The notes: generated from the letters alone by a model not told the origin. Counted from the first letter of the stretch, positions 35,376 through 45,462 are shown. The stretch is 64,000 bases of DNA from Larkinella arboricola (GCF_003259745.1 NZ_QLMC01000003.1:930001-994000); one strand, 5' to 3'. Made by a program: numbers and translations.

Positions 35376-37040
35376 CTACCAGAAATAAGCGTACAGGAAC
35401 GTAATGACCCCGATCACCACAGCCGCGCCGATGGCAAAGCTCGACGAGGTTTTAAACATGCTAGCGTCGATTTCCAGCCCTTTGTTGCTGGGTTTCTGCA
35501 AGCCAAGCACGATCATCACCGCCACGCAGATCAGGAAGACAAAGCCCATCGTGTCCAGGAACGGAATGGTGTAAACACCGTCGGCTCCCAACACCGCAAA
35601 ACCGGCAGGAGCCAGAAACTCCAGATTTACCATCCCGGGCAGGACGTATTTGAAGAACAGTGACAGCAGAAAACCGCCTACAATGGCAAACAGCGCCCCG
35701 CTCGAGTTGGTCTTCTTCCAGAAAAAGCCCATGATAAAAGCCGCAAATACACCCGGCGAAACCAGCCCCGTCATTTCCTGAATAAACTGAAAACCGCCTT
35801 TTTTATCGATCCCCATAAACGGCGAGATCAAAATAGCCATCAGCATGGATACCCAGATGGCAATCCGGCCCACGCGCACCAGCTTTTGTTCAGTAGCGTT
35901 CGGAGAAATATACTTCTTGTAAATATCGAGTGTAAAGATGGTTGAAATCGAGTTGGCCTTACCCGCCAGCGAAGCCACCACGGCAGCGGTTAGAGCGGCA
36001 AACGAAAGCCCTTTCAAACCGGCAGGCAACAGATTCAGCAAAACCGGGTACGCATGGTCTTTGTTGACCTCTCCCGTAGCGTCCAGCATTTCCTGCTGAA
36101 ACAATCCGTTCTGGTATAGCGTATAGGCCGCAATACCGGGTAACACCACAATAAGCGGCATCAGGAGCTTCAGGAACGCAGCAAAGAGAATTCCTTCGCG
36201 GGCGGTTTTCAGATCGGCACCCAGGGCCCGTTGCGTAATATACTGGTTACATCCCCAATAGTTCAGGTTAACAATCCACATCCCGCCGATCAACACCGTC
36301 AGGCCGGGCAGCGAAGCGTAGTGCGGGTGGCCTTTCGGAAAAATCATGTGAAAATGGTCTTCCGATTGGGTCAGCATCTGGTTAAAACCGTTTATAATTC
36401 CGGTTGTGCCGTTCTCCGACGATACCAGATTAACGGCCAGATAGGTGGTAGCCAAACCGCCCAGGATCAGAAAGAATACCTGAATAACGTCGGTAAACCC
36501 AATCACTTTCATCCCGCCCAGCGTGATAATAACCGCAAAAACGGCCAGACCAATCATGCAGACCGTAAAATTGAGCCCCGAAATGGTAGAAACCGCCAGC
36601 GCACCCAGAAACAGAATCGACGTCAGGTTGACCAGAATGTAGAGGAAAAGCCAGAAAATGGCCATGATCATCGCGACGGTATTGTTGTAGCGCTGCGTCA
36701 GGAACTGCGGCATCGTAAAGATGCGGTTCTTGAGATAAATTGGCATAAAGAAAACCGCAACCACAATCAGTGTGGCAGCCGCCATCCACTCATAGGTAGC
36801 AATGGCCAGACCCATGGCAAAACCGTCGCCGGAGGCTCCGATAAACTGTTCTGCCGAGATGTTGGAAGCGATCAGGGAGGCTCCAATGGCCCACCAGGTC
36901 AGCGAACCTTCAGCCAGAAAGAAATCTGTTGATGACGTTTCTTTCGTCTTCTTTTTATTGTAAATCCAGTAGCCATAGGAGGCAACAATGATGAAATAAA
37001 TAAAGAAAACAATGTAATCGAGGAGTTGTAATTTTTGCAT
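35376..37040 (-). CDS. Sodium:solute symporter (SSS family)
   Basis: The 554-residue membrane protein has the SSS fold with about 14 transmembrane helices. Recognisable parts are SLTWWAIGASLIASNISAEQ, where sodium and substrate sites lie in the broken first helix of the core, FIGASGDGFAMGLAIATYEW, and a GLSFAALTAAVVASLAGKAN...STIFTLDIYKKYI segment near the last core helices. It resembles the Bacteroidota sodium/sugar (SGLT-like) branch, so galactose or glucose-type sugars are the likely substrates, but the family also carries other solutes. No sugar-catabolic gene is adjacent to confirm this. Confidence 0.92.
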   Translation of the reverse strand: MQKLQLLDYIVFFIYFIIVASYGYWIYNKKKTKETSSTDFFLAEGSLTWWAIGASLIASNISAEQFIGASGDGFAMGLAIATYEWMAAATLIVVAVFFMPIYLKNRIFTMPQFLTQRYNNTVAMIMAIFWLFLYILVNLTSILFLGALAVSTISGLNFTVCMIGLAVFAVIITLGGMKVIGFTDVIQVFFLILGGLATTYLAVNLVSSENGTTGIINGFNQMLTQSEDHFHMIFPKGHPHYASLPGLTVLIGGMWIVNLNYWGCNQYITQRALGADLKTAREGILFAAFLKLLMPLIVVLPGIAAYTLYQNGLFQQEMLDATGEVNKDHAYPVLLNLLPAGLKGLSFAALTAAVVASLAGKANSISTIFTLDIYKKYISPNATEQKLVRVGRIAIWVSMLMAILISPFMGIDKKGGFQFIQEMTGLVSPGVFAAFIMGFFWKKTNSSGALFAIVGGFLLSLFFKYVLPGMVNLEFLAPAGFAVLGADGVYTIPFLDTMGFVFLICVAVMIVLGLQKPSNKGLEIDASMFKTSSSFAIGAAVVIGVITFLYAYFW

Positions 37041-37172
37041 ATGGGCAACCTAAAACAGGGAAGAAATGAGCGTAGGATTATTTCGACTCGAAAGATAATA
37101 ATTTAGAGAACATATTTTGGGCAATTTTGGTCTTCCTGCCGGATAATTTTGGAAACGGCCCACCCCGGTAAA

Positions 37173-38258
37173 TTACAGAACTTTGATGGTTTCCGGTACC
37201 AGCTTTCGTAACCGGGAATTGGCAATAAAACGCCGGGCGACCGTAAAGCGGTAATTACCGGTATGTACCGTGTAATGGTAGAGCGGGTTGCGAACGGTTA
37301 CCGAGCCGTTGATCCAACCGAGCGTCACGCACCACCGATTGCTGTTATAGCCCCCCACCACCTGAAAAAGCAGGTCAGGACGCACGTTGCTACGGGTTTG
37401 ATCCCGGTTTTCAAACCGCTCTTTGCTGAAGGTCGCGTTCAGATTTCCCATCAGCGAAGCAGTGGCAAACCAGTTCTGACGGTATACGAACGTGTAAGCG
37501 TAGCCCGCGCTGGGACCCAGTTTCAGGAACCGCATCCGGCGCACATCTTCATCCGGAAAATTGGGCTGGACCTGTTCTGGAACCAGTGCGCTGTCGCCCT
37601 GCACAATACCGTAGTAGAATTGAAACCCGGTCAGCCAGGTTCCTGCCGACTGTTTCTGCCACTCATTCTGTACGAAAGACGCCCGGAACGAAAACCGCCG
37701 GAAATTAAATACCCGCCGGATGGCCCCGCCGACCAGACGCACACGCAGGTCGGGCCGGTGGTAATAAAGCTCCGGACTGGCTGCGGCCCGTCCGCGGGGC
37801 GTCAGAAAATAACCGTTGTAAAACTGGGCTACGCCATCAAGCACCCACTTTCGTGTGTATACGTGCGTTTGAAGGTCAATGTTGCTGGTTTCTCCCTTGC
37901 CGTTGTTTTTGTTCAGGAAGGAAAGACCGTAAGCCAGGTTCAGCGTCAGGGCGTTGAACGTTGCCCCGATCCCCAGATTCAGCGGAGCATTGGGCAGAAA
38001 ACGCAGCGCCGGTGTCTCGGCGGTTGGCGTCGACAGATTGAACGACGTATATTTCTGGGAAAGGTAGGCCCGTCCCGTCAGCTTGCCGCGAAACGTCTGT
38101 ACATAGGCCGAATCCACCTCGGATCGGAATCGGTTCTGGGCCGGGCTCGTCAAAGCCGTTAGCAGAAGCAGAATCGTACTGAGGCTGGGCCGGAAAACTG
38201 AAAACGCCGGTTCGCAGAAATCAGCAAGCGCATGGCCGACTGTGGAGCTTTGCTTCAT
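37173..38258 (-). CDS. DUF4421-like outer-membrane protein
   Basis: The 361-residue protein has a signal-like hydrophobic stretch (LSTILLLLTALTSPAQ near residues 25-40) and a rest made of alternating beta strands with many aromatic ends (LKLGPSAGYAYTFVYRQNWFATASLMGNLN is the style), as in outer-membrane barrels. I place it near DUF4421, a Bacteroidota family of unknown function, by overall look only. The first 20 residues before the hydrophobic stretch are unusually long for a signal, so an internal start is possible. Its start overlaps the end of the AsmA gene by 4 bases (ATGA), so the two are coupled. Confidence 0.68.
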   Translation of the reverse strand: MKQSSTVGHALADFCEPAFSVFRPSLSTILLLLTALTSPAQNRFRSEVDSAYVQTFRGKLTGRAYLSQKYTSFNLSTPTAETPALRFLPNAPLNLGIGATFNALTLNLAYGLSFLNKNNGKGETSNIDLQTHVYTRKWVLDGVAQFYNGYFLTPRGRAAASPELYYHRPDLRVRLVGGAIRRVFNFRRFSFRASFVQNEWQKQSAGTWLTGFQFYYGIVQGDSALVPEQVQPNFPDEDVRRMRFLKLGPSAGYAYTFVYRQNWFATASLMGNLNATFSKERFENRDQTRSNVRPDLLFQVVGGYNSNRWCVTLGWINGSVTVRNPLYHYTVHTGNYRFTVARRFIANSRLRKLVPETIKVL

Positions 38259-41089
38259 CGGGCAAAGGTGGTGTCAATTTTGTGGCGACTCAATTCGGTC
38301 TGCCACTCGTAATGTAGTGATTTTCGATGGGCCTCGAAGTCCCGGCGGCCAAACATTTTCATTCGGTACTTGCCCAGATCGCGGTGCAGCATCAGGTGGT
38401 TTTTCAGACCGCCGGTCATTCGGGTGGTATCGTCGTCCTGAATCTGGCGGATGCGCCGTTTGTTGTTGCCAAACAGCAGGTCCAGCACGCTGATCTCGAC
38501 CAGAAAAGCCGCTTTTTTATTGAGCGTATAATCGCCATCCAGCTGAAGATAGGAAAGGTTACTGGTCAGATTCAGGTCTGGCATCAGAATCCGGTTTTTG
38601 TGTAACAGAAACTGAGCGTCAACGTCTTCAAAATAAATATGGTTGGTTTTGGCTTTCGGCAAAAACCGTAATGCCTGCTGAATGGGCTGCACCTCGATCA
38701 GCTCCATTTGCCGAATGGCGGCTTTTGTATACGCCGTCGTTTTGTTCATATCGGGCAGAAAGTCGTTGTCCAGTTCCGTCCGTAGCGTCATGGAGCAATC
38801 CACGTTGCCGCGAATATTTTCACTTTTCAGGACGTCAATATTCATTTCTTCAGCCGCCCGAAAGAGCTGGTTTAAATCCATTCGCTGAAGCGTGACGTTG
38901 AGTTTAACGGGAATTCCCTTCAGTTCATCCAGCTTCATCAATCCGCGGGCGCCCAGCCTGCCCCCAAAGGCATTCATGGTCAGCCGTTCGAGTTGAGCGG
39001 TTTCGTCCCGGATAACGGTTTTTACCCCAAAATCATGTCCGCGCAGCGCATTGTAATCCAGCTTGCGGGCTTTTACTTCGATATCAAACTGGTAGTCGCT
39101 AATTCGGGATTTCCGCTTCGGTGCAGCCGGTCGGTTATAGGTGGCCTGCATCTTGTTTAAACCGGACAGCAGACTCAACAGCCGTTGCAGCTTTAACTGA
39201 TCGTACGACAGCCGCAAAGCCGCATACGGTTCCTGAATACCCTCCTGATTCAGTTGAAAATGGCCCAGGCCCGCAATTTTTCCGCCCAGTGTGGTCTGGC
39301 AAAGTAACTGTGGCACCCGAACCTGCGCGCCTTTTTTATTGACAACAAACGACAGATCTTTCAAATCCTCACCAGCCGGAAGCCGAATGCGATCAATCTG
39401 GATAACGGCGGAATATTCCGTACCAAATAAAAGCCCCGCCAGCAGACTATCCGTTGCCGTCGGGATTTTCTTCGGTGCTGACGCCCGGGCTTTAGGCGGG
39501 GTGGGTTTCGAGAAATCCAGTTCCTGCCAGTGGGCTGCCAGATTGGTCCGAACCGGGTGCGTCGCCGTGTTGTCGCCCAGTGCATACCGCAGCAGATTAA
39601 TCACTTCCCCATTTATTTTGAACGCCCGCCCATCCATTTTACCGACAACCTCCCGGATGCGGAGCATATTGTTTTCCGGAATAAAATGAATATCAGCATT
39701 GAGCGCGGTACAGCGCCCCGACGACGTTGGAAACAGTAGGCAGCCATCCTGAATACGAAGTGTCCCCTGCCAGAACGGTTCAATTGGCGAAGGATTCGCA
39801 ACGTTGGAGTACAGCAGCGGACTCCGGACGGCCAGATCAATGGCGGCCGTACCCCGATACAGGGAGTCGCCGGGCCAGTTCATCATCTGCGCCAGTTGCA
39901 TCAGCGACAGATTACCGCGCATGGTGGCGTCAATCACCGGCGAAACGAGGTTGGTCAGGGTGCCCTTCATGGCGAGCGTATCGGTCCCACACTGCAACTG
40001 GAACTGGTGGAGCGTCAGCGTGGAGGTTTCGCGGGCGTTGGCGGAGCCGTTGTTCCAGTTACCCCGCAGTTGAACGTTCTGGAAAACCACCGGGGTTTTG
40101 GGCCAGCGGTAATCCCGGGCCTGCAACCGAAAATTGATGTTGTTATGCGCCCGGACGGTGGCGCTGCTTCGTCCATGCATCCGAAACTGAAAAGCCACAT
40201 TTCCCTTTAAAGCCGTATCGCCCGCATACCGTTTGAGCGAATCGGGCAGCAGAGCCGCCAGAAATTCGTGTGCGGGCTGAACACCCCGTAGGCCAATGTC
40301 CAGATCAGACCCCTGCTTTTCGGGCAATTTCCGGTGGCTTCCGGTCAGGCTGATGGGTGAATTGTTCAGGATTACCTCGCTTCGGCGGAACGTACCCGTT
40401 TTGGTTGCTGGATTGTAGGCATAGTGGACGTTGGCCCGGAAAGGCTGATTCCGAAACATCGTCAGCGTTCGGTTTTTAACGTATTCAATTTTACCGCCGA
40501 GTGTTCCTTTCAGTTGTAATCCGTCTTTCACCAGCTTACCGCTCAGATCGGCCTGCTGGATGTGCAGGGCAAAGGCGTTCTTTTTGTAACCGTTTACGAT
40601 GGTTACGGTAGCGTCTTCAATCCGAATTTCCGGAATGGCTACCGAATTTCCGTGTTCACTGCCTGAATGATTTGCGGCTTTCCAGGCCAGGGCCGACTTC
40701 TCCCCGGTCGAATCCACCCATTGTTTGTACCGGATGCCTTTCAGGACTATTTTCCGCACGGTACGGCTTTTTCGGAATAAATCGGTGGTGCCGATGACCA
40801 GATTGGCCTGATCGATCCCGACAATTTCCATCGGTTTTTCCCGGTGCTTATCCAAAATCGACACGTTGGTCAACTGGATGGCTAAATGGGGAAAGTGACT
40901 CAGCAATGAAAATTTCACCTCAAAATCGGCCAGTCGCTGCTCCGAATGGCTGGCAAACTCCTCCCGGACGGCCAGAATCACCCGTTCTTTATAAACGGTC
41001 GTTAGCAGGAGCGGAAACAGCAAGCTCACCAGCAAGGTAACCCCTGCCGCAGCCAGTACTATTTTTACCCAGTGAGCAACTCTCGCCAT
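38255..41089 (-). CDS. AsmA-family envelope protein
   Basis: The 944-residue protein has one N-terminal membrane anchor (VKIVLAAAGVTLLVSLLFPLLL) and then the AsmA N-terminal region (DFEVKFSLLSHFPHLAIQL...VSILDKHREK, GIDQANLVIGTTDL) and a long beta-rich body with repeated short strand motifs, ending with the AsmA-like C-terminal part (about 690-880). AsmA-like proteins span the periplasm and are proposed to move phospholipids or other lipids between membranes; this is recent knowledge from E. coli TamB/YhdP relatives. It is coupled by a 4-base overlap to the DUF4421-like barrel, a plausible outer-membrane partner. Confidence 0.88.
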   Translation of the reverse strand: MARVAHWVKIVLAAAGVTLLVSLLFPLLLTTVYKERVILAVREEFASHSEQRLADFEVKFSLLSHFPHLAIQLTNVSILDKHREKPMEIVGIDQANLVIGTTDLFRKSRTVRKIVLKGIRYKQWVDSTGEKSALAWKAANHSGSEHGNSVAIPEIRIEDATVTIVNGYKKNAFALHIQQADLSGKLVKDGLQLKGTLGGKIEYVKNRTLTMFRNQPFRANVHYAYNPATKTGTFRRSEVILNNSPISLTGSHRKLPEKQGSDLDIGLRGVQPAHEFLAALLPDSLKRYAGDTALKGNVAFQFRMHGRSSATVRAHNNINFRLQARDYRWPKTPVVFQNVQLRGNWNNGSANARETSTLTLHQFQLQCGTDTLAMKGTLTNLVSPVIDATMRGNLSLMQLAQMMNWPGDSLYRGTAAIDLAVRSPLLYSNVANPSPIEPFWQGTLRIQDGCLLFPTSSGRCTALNADIHFIPENNMLRIREVVGKMDGRAFKINGEVINLLRYALGDNTATHPVRTNLAAHWQELDFSKPTPPKARASAPKKIPTATDSLLAGLLFGTEYSAVIQIDRIRLPAGEDLKDLSFVVNKKGAQVRVPQLLCQTTLGGKIAGLGHFQLNQEGIQEPYAALRLSYDQLKLQRLLSLLSGLNKMQATYNRPAAPKRKSRISDYQFDIEVKARKLDYNALRGHDFGVKTVIRDETAQLERLTMNAFGGRLGARGLMKLDELKGIPVKLNVTLQRMDLNQLFRAAEEMNIDVLKSENIRGNVDCSMTLRTELDNDFLPDMNKTTAYTKAAIRQMELIEVQPIQQALRFLPKAKTNHIYFEDVDAQFLLHKNRILMPDLNLTSNLSYLQLDGDYTLNKKAAFLVEISVLDLLFGNNKRRIRQIQDDDTTRMTGGLKNHLMLHRDLGKYRMKMFGRRDFEAHRKSLHYEWQTELSRHKIDTTFAR

Positions 41090-41166
41090 TGCTTTTACAA
41101 ACCGTCTTTAAAACCGACAACAAAACCGGTTTTACTAAAACAAGCGTGAGTGCCTCACTGTTCGGC

Positions 41167-42006
41167 CTACAGAATGATCGTTCGGTTCTGATGGATAAAA
41201 ACGCGGTCGTTGAAAACCAGTTTCAGAGCCTGCGATAGGACAATTTTTTCGACATCCTTGCCTTCGGTCGCCATATCAGCCGCCGTATGCCGATGGTCCA
41301 CTTCCTTAATATTCTGGGCAATAATCGGCCCTTCGTCCAGGTCGTTGTTTACAAAGTGGGCCGTAGCACCGATAATTTTGACGCCCCGTTCGTAGGCCTG
41401 CCGATACGGGCTGGCGCCCATAAACGCGGGCAGAAAAGAATGGTGAATATTGACAATACGGTTTGGAAAATGGCTGACGAAAGCGGGCGTTAAGACGCGC
41501 ATATATTTAGCCAGTACAATGTATTCCGGCTCATAAATCGATAGCGTTCGCAGAATGGCTTCCTCATGTTCTTCCCGGGTACGGTGTTCGTGGGTGATAA
41601 AATGAAAGGGAATTCCAAACTTACTGACCAGCGATTGCAGGGAATTGTAATTGCTGACCACAGCCAGAATATCGGCATCTAGCTCATTAAAAGCATAACG
41701 AATAAGCAGTTCGGCCAGACAGTGGTGTTCTTTTGTAACAAAAACAATAATATTTTTCTTTTTTTTAGGATTAATGCGCAGATTAATCCCGGACGGCAAG
41801 GTCTCGCGTAATTTGTCGGACAAAACAACGGAATCGTAGTTACCTTCGAACTCGGTTCGCATGAAGAACTGCCGGTCGGGGCTTACGTATTCGTCGTTCC
41901 GGATAATGTTTAGATTGTGGTGAGCCAGCACACCAGTAACGCGGTGAATAAGCCCCGTACTGTCGGGGCCGTCCATTAACAAAATATGACGAGTTTCGGT
42001 GGACAT
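41167..42006 (-). CDS. purU: Formyltetrahydrofolate deformylase
   Basis: PurU hydrolyses 10-formyltetrahydrofolate to formate and tetrahydrofolate, balancing one-carbon pools. The 279-residue protein has an N-terminal ACT domain (ILLMDGPDSTGLIHRVTGVL, about 1-85) and a formyltransferase-like domain with the catalytic set IVNIHHSFLPAF (Asn-His) and DEGPIIAQ (Asp). Family length is about 280. The ACT domain binds regulators such as glycine or methionine in E. coli. It is transcribed alone on the minus strand. Confidence 0.96.
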   Translation of the reverse strand: MSTETRHILLMDGPDSTGLIHRVTGVLAHHNLNIIRNDEYVSPDRQFFMRTEFEGNYDSVVLSDKLRETLPSGINLRINPKKKKNIIVFVTKEHHCLAELLIRYAFNELDADILAVVSNYNSLQSLVSKFGIPFHFITHEHRTREEHEEAILRTLSIYEPEYIVLAKYMRVLTPAFVSHFPNRIVNIHHSFLPAFMGASPYRQAYERGVKIIGATAHFVNNDLDEGPIIAQNIKEVDHRHTAADMATEGKDVEKIVLSQALKLVFNDRVFIHQNRTIIL

Positions 42007-42192
42007 GAACGAATTGATAATTTGAAAGTTATTGTAAAAATAGTAAAATCACTGCGCTAATCGCCTTTGCCCAAGGGAATGTGCCATTCGTGAGCGGTTT
42101 TAGAAAACATAATGGTCGTTCAACGGTATTGTTACTGTTGATCAGGTAAGCGAAAAAAAGGTAGGTTAACCACCCCTAAAAATTGTATAGCA

Positions 42193-44007
42193 TTGGAATC
42201 GTTGCTCTCTGCATCTAAGCGAAAGTTGCTCATTGAAGTTGCCTGGGAAGTGTGTAACCAGGTTGGCGGTATTTATACGGTTATTCGGTCGAAAGTACCG
42301 TCGATGGTTGAAAAATGGGATAACGACTATATCCTGCTGGGTCCGTATTTTCCTCAGCGGGCAGCCGTTGAATTTGAACCCATTACGCACGACGACGGCA
42401 CCGAAATCGGTCGGGTGGTGCAGCGTATGCGGTCGCGGGGCCTCGATGTTCAGTATGGCTACTGGCTCATTACCGGCAAACCCCGGGTGGTGCTTTTTGG
42501 CATTCAAAGCCTGGGCACCGGTATCGATCAGGTCAAATACGGTCTCTGGCAACGGCACGGCATCTCAACGCTGGGCGTCGAAGATCTGGTGAATCAGGTC
42601 ATCGGATTCGGGGAACTGGTCCGGATTTTTCTGACCGAACTGGCCGACGAAAGTGCCCGGCACGTTGATATTGCGGTTCACTTCCATGAATGGATGGCCA
42701 GCAGTGGCCTGCCGGATTTACGCCGGGATAACGTCAAAATCGCGACGGTTTTTACAACCCACGCGACCATGCTGGGTCGGTATCTGGCGCAGAACGAGAC
42801 CGGTTTTTACGGGAAACTTCCCTTTTTCGACTGGCAACGCGAAGCAAAGCACTACAACATTGAAGCCCAGGCTACGATTGAACGGTTATCGGCCCAGCAA
42901 TGCCATGTTTTCACCACCGTCAGCGACGTTACCTCCCGCGAGTGCGAGGTTTTTCTGGGCCGCATTCCCGACTTAATTCTGCCCAACGGTCTGAATATCG
43001 TACGATTTACGGCGGTTCACGAATTTCAGAACCTGCACGTGAAGTACAAGGAGCGGATTCACGAGTTTGTGATGGGCCACTTCTTCCAGAGTTATTCGTT
43101 TGATCTGGAAAAGACGCTGTATTTCTTTACATCGGGGCGGTTTGAATTCAGCAACAAAGGATACGACCTAACGCTTGAAGCCCTCGCCCGCCTGAACTGG
43201 AAAATGCGCGAAGCCAACATGGACACCACCGTGGTGATGTTCATGATTACCAAACAGCCGTTCCGGTCGGTCAATCCCGATGTGCTGCACAGCCGCGCCC
43301 TGCTCGACGAGATTCAGGAAACGTGCAAGGCCATTGAAAACGAACTGGGTAATAAACTCTTCCTGAGTGCGGCTGCGGGTGAAGACATCAACCTGCCGGA
43401 TTTAAACCAGTTTGTTGATGAATACTGGCGGCTCCGGCTCCGGCGAACTATCCAGAGCTTTAAGACCAATAACCTGCCGCCATTTGTCACGCACGATCTG
43501 GTCCAGGAAGACGATATGGTGCGGTTTATCCGGCAGATTCAACTGGTTAATAATGCCCACGACCGGGTGAAAGTGGTGTACCACCCGGATTTTATTTCGT
43601 CTACCAATCCGCTGTTCGGCCTGGATTACGGGCAGTTTGTGCGGGGCTGTCACCTGGGCGTTTTTCCGAGCTACTACGAACCCTGGGGATACACACCGCT
43701 GGAATGCGTGGTGCGCGGTATCCCGACCGTCACCAGCGACCTTTCCGGTTTTGGAGACTTTATCATGCAGATTATGCGGGATTACGAAAACCGCGGAATT
43801 TATGTGGTCAACCGCAAAACGCAGACGTTCAACGAAGCCGCCGACCAACTGGCCAATATTCTGTTCCGGTTTGTCCGGCTCTCGCAGCGTGACCGGATTA
43901 CGCAGCGCAACCGCGTTGAAAACATTGCGGAGGTCTTCGACTGGACCAATCTCCGCTCCTACTATGACACGGCCCACGATCTGGCCCTGAAGCGCCGGAA
44001 ACCGTGA
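42193..44007 (+). CDS. Glycogen synthase (GT3, eukaryote-like) with TTG start
   Basis: The 604-residue protein belongs to the GT3 glycosyltransferases, the animal and fungal type of glycogen synthase rather than bacterial GlgA: IEVAWEVCNQVGGIYTVIRSKVP at the start, THATMLGRYLAQNE..FYGKLPFFDWQ-like core, and the nucleotide-binding GVFPSYYEPWGYTPLECVV. It transfers glucose from UDP- or ADP-glucose to glycogen; the donor is uncertain. The start must be TTG 42193: TAG lies in frame two codons upstream, and the next ATG falls at residue 38, inside the sugar-nucleotide motif. It is a single plus-strand gene; a long-stem hairpin follows. Confidence 0.9.
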   Translation: MESLLSASKRKLLIEVAWEVCNQVGGIYTVIRSKVPSMVEKWDNDYILLGPYFPQRAAVEFEPITHDDGTEIGRVVQRMRSRGLDVQYGYWLITGKPRVVLFGIQSLGTGIDQVKYGLWQRHGISTLGVEDLVNQVIGFGELVRIFLTELADESARHVDIAVHFHEWMASSGLPDLRRDNVKIATVFTTHATMLGRYLAQNETGFYGKLPFFDWQREAKHYNIEAQATIERLSAQQCHVFTTVSDVTSRECEVFLGRIPDLILPNGLNIVRFTAVHEFQNLHVKYKERIHEFVMGHFFQSYSFDLEKTLYFFTSGRFEFSNKGYDLTLEALARLNWKMREANMDTTVVMFMITKQPFRSVNPDVLHSRALLDEIQETCKAIENELGNKLFLSAAAGEDINLPDLNQFVDEYWRLRLRRTIQSFKTNNLPPFVTHDLVQEDDMVRFIRQIQLVNNAHDRVKVVYHPDFISSTNPLFGLDYGQFVRGCHLGVFPSYYEPWGYTPLECVVRGIPTVTSDLSGFGDFIMQIMRDYENRGIYVVNRKTQTFNEAADQLANILFRFVRLSQRDRITQRNRVENIAEVFDWTNLRSYYDTAHDLALKRRKP

Positions 44008-44018
44008 AATAGATAAAC

Positions 44019-44077
44019 GAGAAAAGCCAAGAGACAATAGAAACCGCGTGGGAATCTATTATCTCTTGGCTTTTCTC
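44019..44077. terminator. Long-stem inverted repeat between glycogen synthase and DUF349 genes
   Basis: A 16-bp perfect stem (44019-44034 and 44062-44077) extends inwards to 23 positions with one mismatch. It lies between convergent genes and its arms carry T4 and A4 runs, so it may stop both transcripts. Confidence 0.75.
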
Positions 44078-44091
44078 TACCTTCTATCTTC

Positions 44092-45462
44092 TCAGTACTG
44101 ATTCAACTCTTTATTGAACTCCACCAGTATCTGTTCCTTCATAGCGATTTTGCGCTTTTGGGTATTCACCTTGTTCATCATCATCTTGTCTGCCTCCTCA
44201 TTTCCCGGGCGTCCCATGCTGTCCATGCTGCTCATTGACAGGGCCAGATCGCTTTTTTCACGACGAACTAGGTATTCCAGCTCCCGAACTTTGGTCCGCA
44301 ACTGCTCCGAACGGCTTTTGAGTTCAAAGGCTGGGTATTTGCGGGTAATCACGCGTTCGAGGTAGTTCAATTCAAAAATCTTATCGCAGGCAGAACGGAA
44401 CCGATCGGCCACCGTTTTATCCACCAGTTTAAACGGAATCTTGATTTCCTTCCACTGGTTGAGCAGTTGTTTCGCACGGTCGGCGGCTGCCGGGATATCG
44501 GTTTGTTTAGCCAGTTTTTCGGCTTCGTCGGCCATTTTCATCTGCTGTTCCACCCGCGGGTCAATCCGGACTTTGGGCTGGATACCCCGCGCCAGGTTGT
44601 AGCGGTCGAAAACGGTTTTGGTAGCCCGACGGTATTTTTTGAGGATCTTGCCGGATTTCTTGATCGGCACTTCACCTACTTCTTTCCACTCGTTGTTTAG
44701 GTTCCGAATCAGGTGGTAGGCTTCGGTCAGCACCTTCATATACCGTTCTTCGGCAATGTTGGCCCGTTCGAGGGCTTCCCCTTCCAGCCCATCGCGTTTA
44801 AACGGACGGCTGCGATCGGCTTCGTAGATCGACCGAACGGCCCGTTCCGCCTGCGCAATGAGGCTATCATAGCGATCCATTCGCTCCTGAATCACCTTGT
44901 TCTGCTCATTGAAGAACTCGCGCCGACGCTGGAAAAACCCGTCTAACGTTTCGCTGAAACGCGTTTCAATGGTTTCGTCCAGTTCTTTATCGACCGGGCC
45001 GGTTTTGATCCATTTTAACTTAATTTCCTGAAGCTTCTCGGCGGTTTCCTTCCATTCGCTGCCGTCGGCAACGGACTCGGCTTCGGCCAGCAACGCTTGT
45101 TTGATTTCAAGGTTTTTAAGCTGGTTTGTTCGAATCAATTCCACCAGTACTTCCTCCAGTTCGTCGAGCCGGTTCAACAACGGAATGAAGTTACCGATGG
45201 CATCAAAATTCAGGAGCTTTTTCCGCAATTGAACAAGTTTAGTCAGGTAAGACCCTTTGTTCTGGGCTTCCTGAACTTCCTGCTCGAGCTGGTTTACTTT
45301 GTTTTCGGCAATTGTAAACCTATTTTTGAAATAATCGAGCGCTTCCTGTTCTGTGCGTTTCACTTCACCGATTTGCCGGTCCGGATAGCTGAGGTAGCCC
45401 GATAAGAATACCTTTCCGTCTTTGACGTAACCGTATTCGTCTACCAATTGAGCCTGTTCCAT
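44092..45462 (-). CDS. DUF349 domain protein
   Basis: The 456-residue, highly charged protein is mostly helical with several DUF349 units; repeats include ELREEWKEIG-like segments such as ADRAKQLLNQWKEIKIPFKL, EKLQEIKLKWIKTGPVDKEL and NNEWKEVGEVPIKKSGKI, each about 70 residues with a W-K-x-x-G pattern. DUF349 proteins are common in Bacteroidota; the function is unknown and RNA binding has been proposed only weakly. The N-terminus (MEQAQLVDEYGYVKDGKVFL, YPDRQIGEVK) looks like a small beta domain. It is divergent from the ABC-F gene, with a -7 element (TACTTTTG) in the 71-base gap. Confidence 0.9.
   Translation of the reverse strand: MEQAQLVDEYGYVKDGKVFLSGYLSYPDRQIGEVKRTEQEALDYFKNRFTIAENKVNQLEQEVQEAQNKGSYLTKLVQLRKKLLNFDAIGNFIPLLNRLDELEEVLVELIRTNQLKNLEIKQALLAEAESVADGSEWKETAEKLQEIKLKWIKTGPVDKELDETIETRFSETLDGFFQRRREFFNEQNKVIQERMDRYDSLIAQAERAVRSIYEADRSRPFKRDGLEGEALERANIAEERYMKVLTEAYHLIRNLNNEWKEVGEVPIKKSGKILKKYRRATKTVFDRYNLARGIQPKVRIDPRVEQQMKMADEAEKLAKQTDIPAAADRAKQLLNQWKEIKIPFKLVDKTVADRFRSACDKIFELNYLERVITRKYPAFELKSRSEQLRTKVRELEYLVRREKSDLALSMSSMDSMGRPGNEEADKMMMNKVNTQKRKIAMKEQILVEFNKELNQY

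Noticed and set aside
37263-38162. 299-codon plus-strand ORF opposite the DUF4421-like gene
   Set aside because: Shadow of the minus-strand gene; no signal, no family look.
41122-41133. 12-bp palindrome AAAACCGGTTTT before the AsmA gene
   Set aside because: Short, AT-flanked palindrome without promoter context; likely chance.
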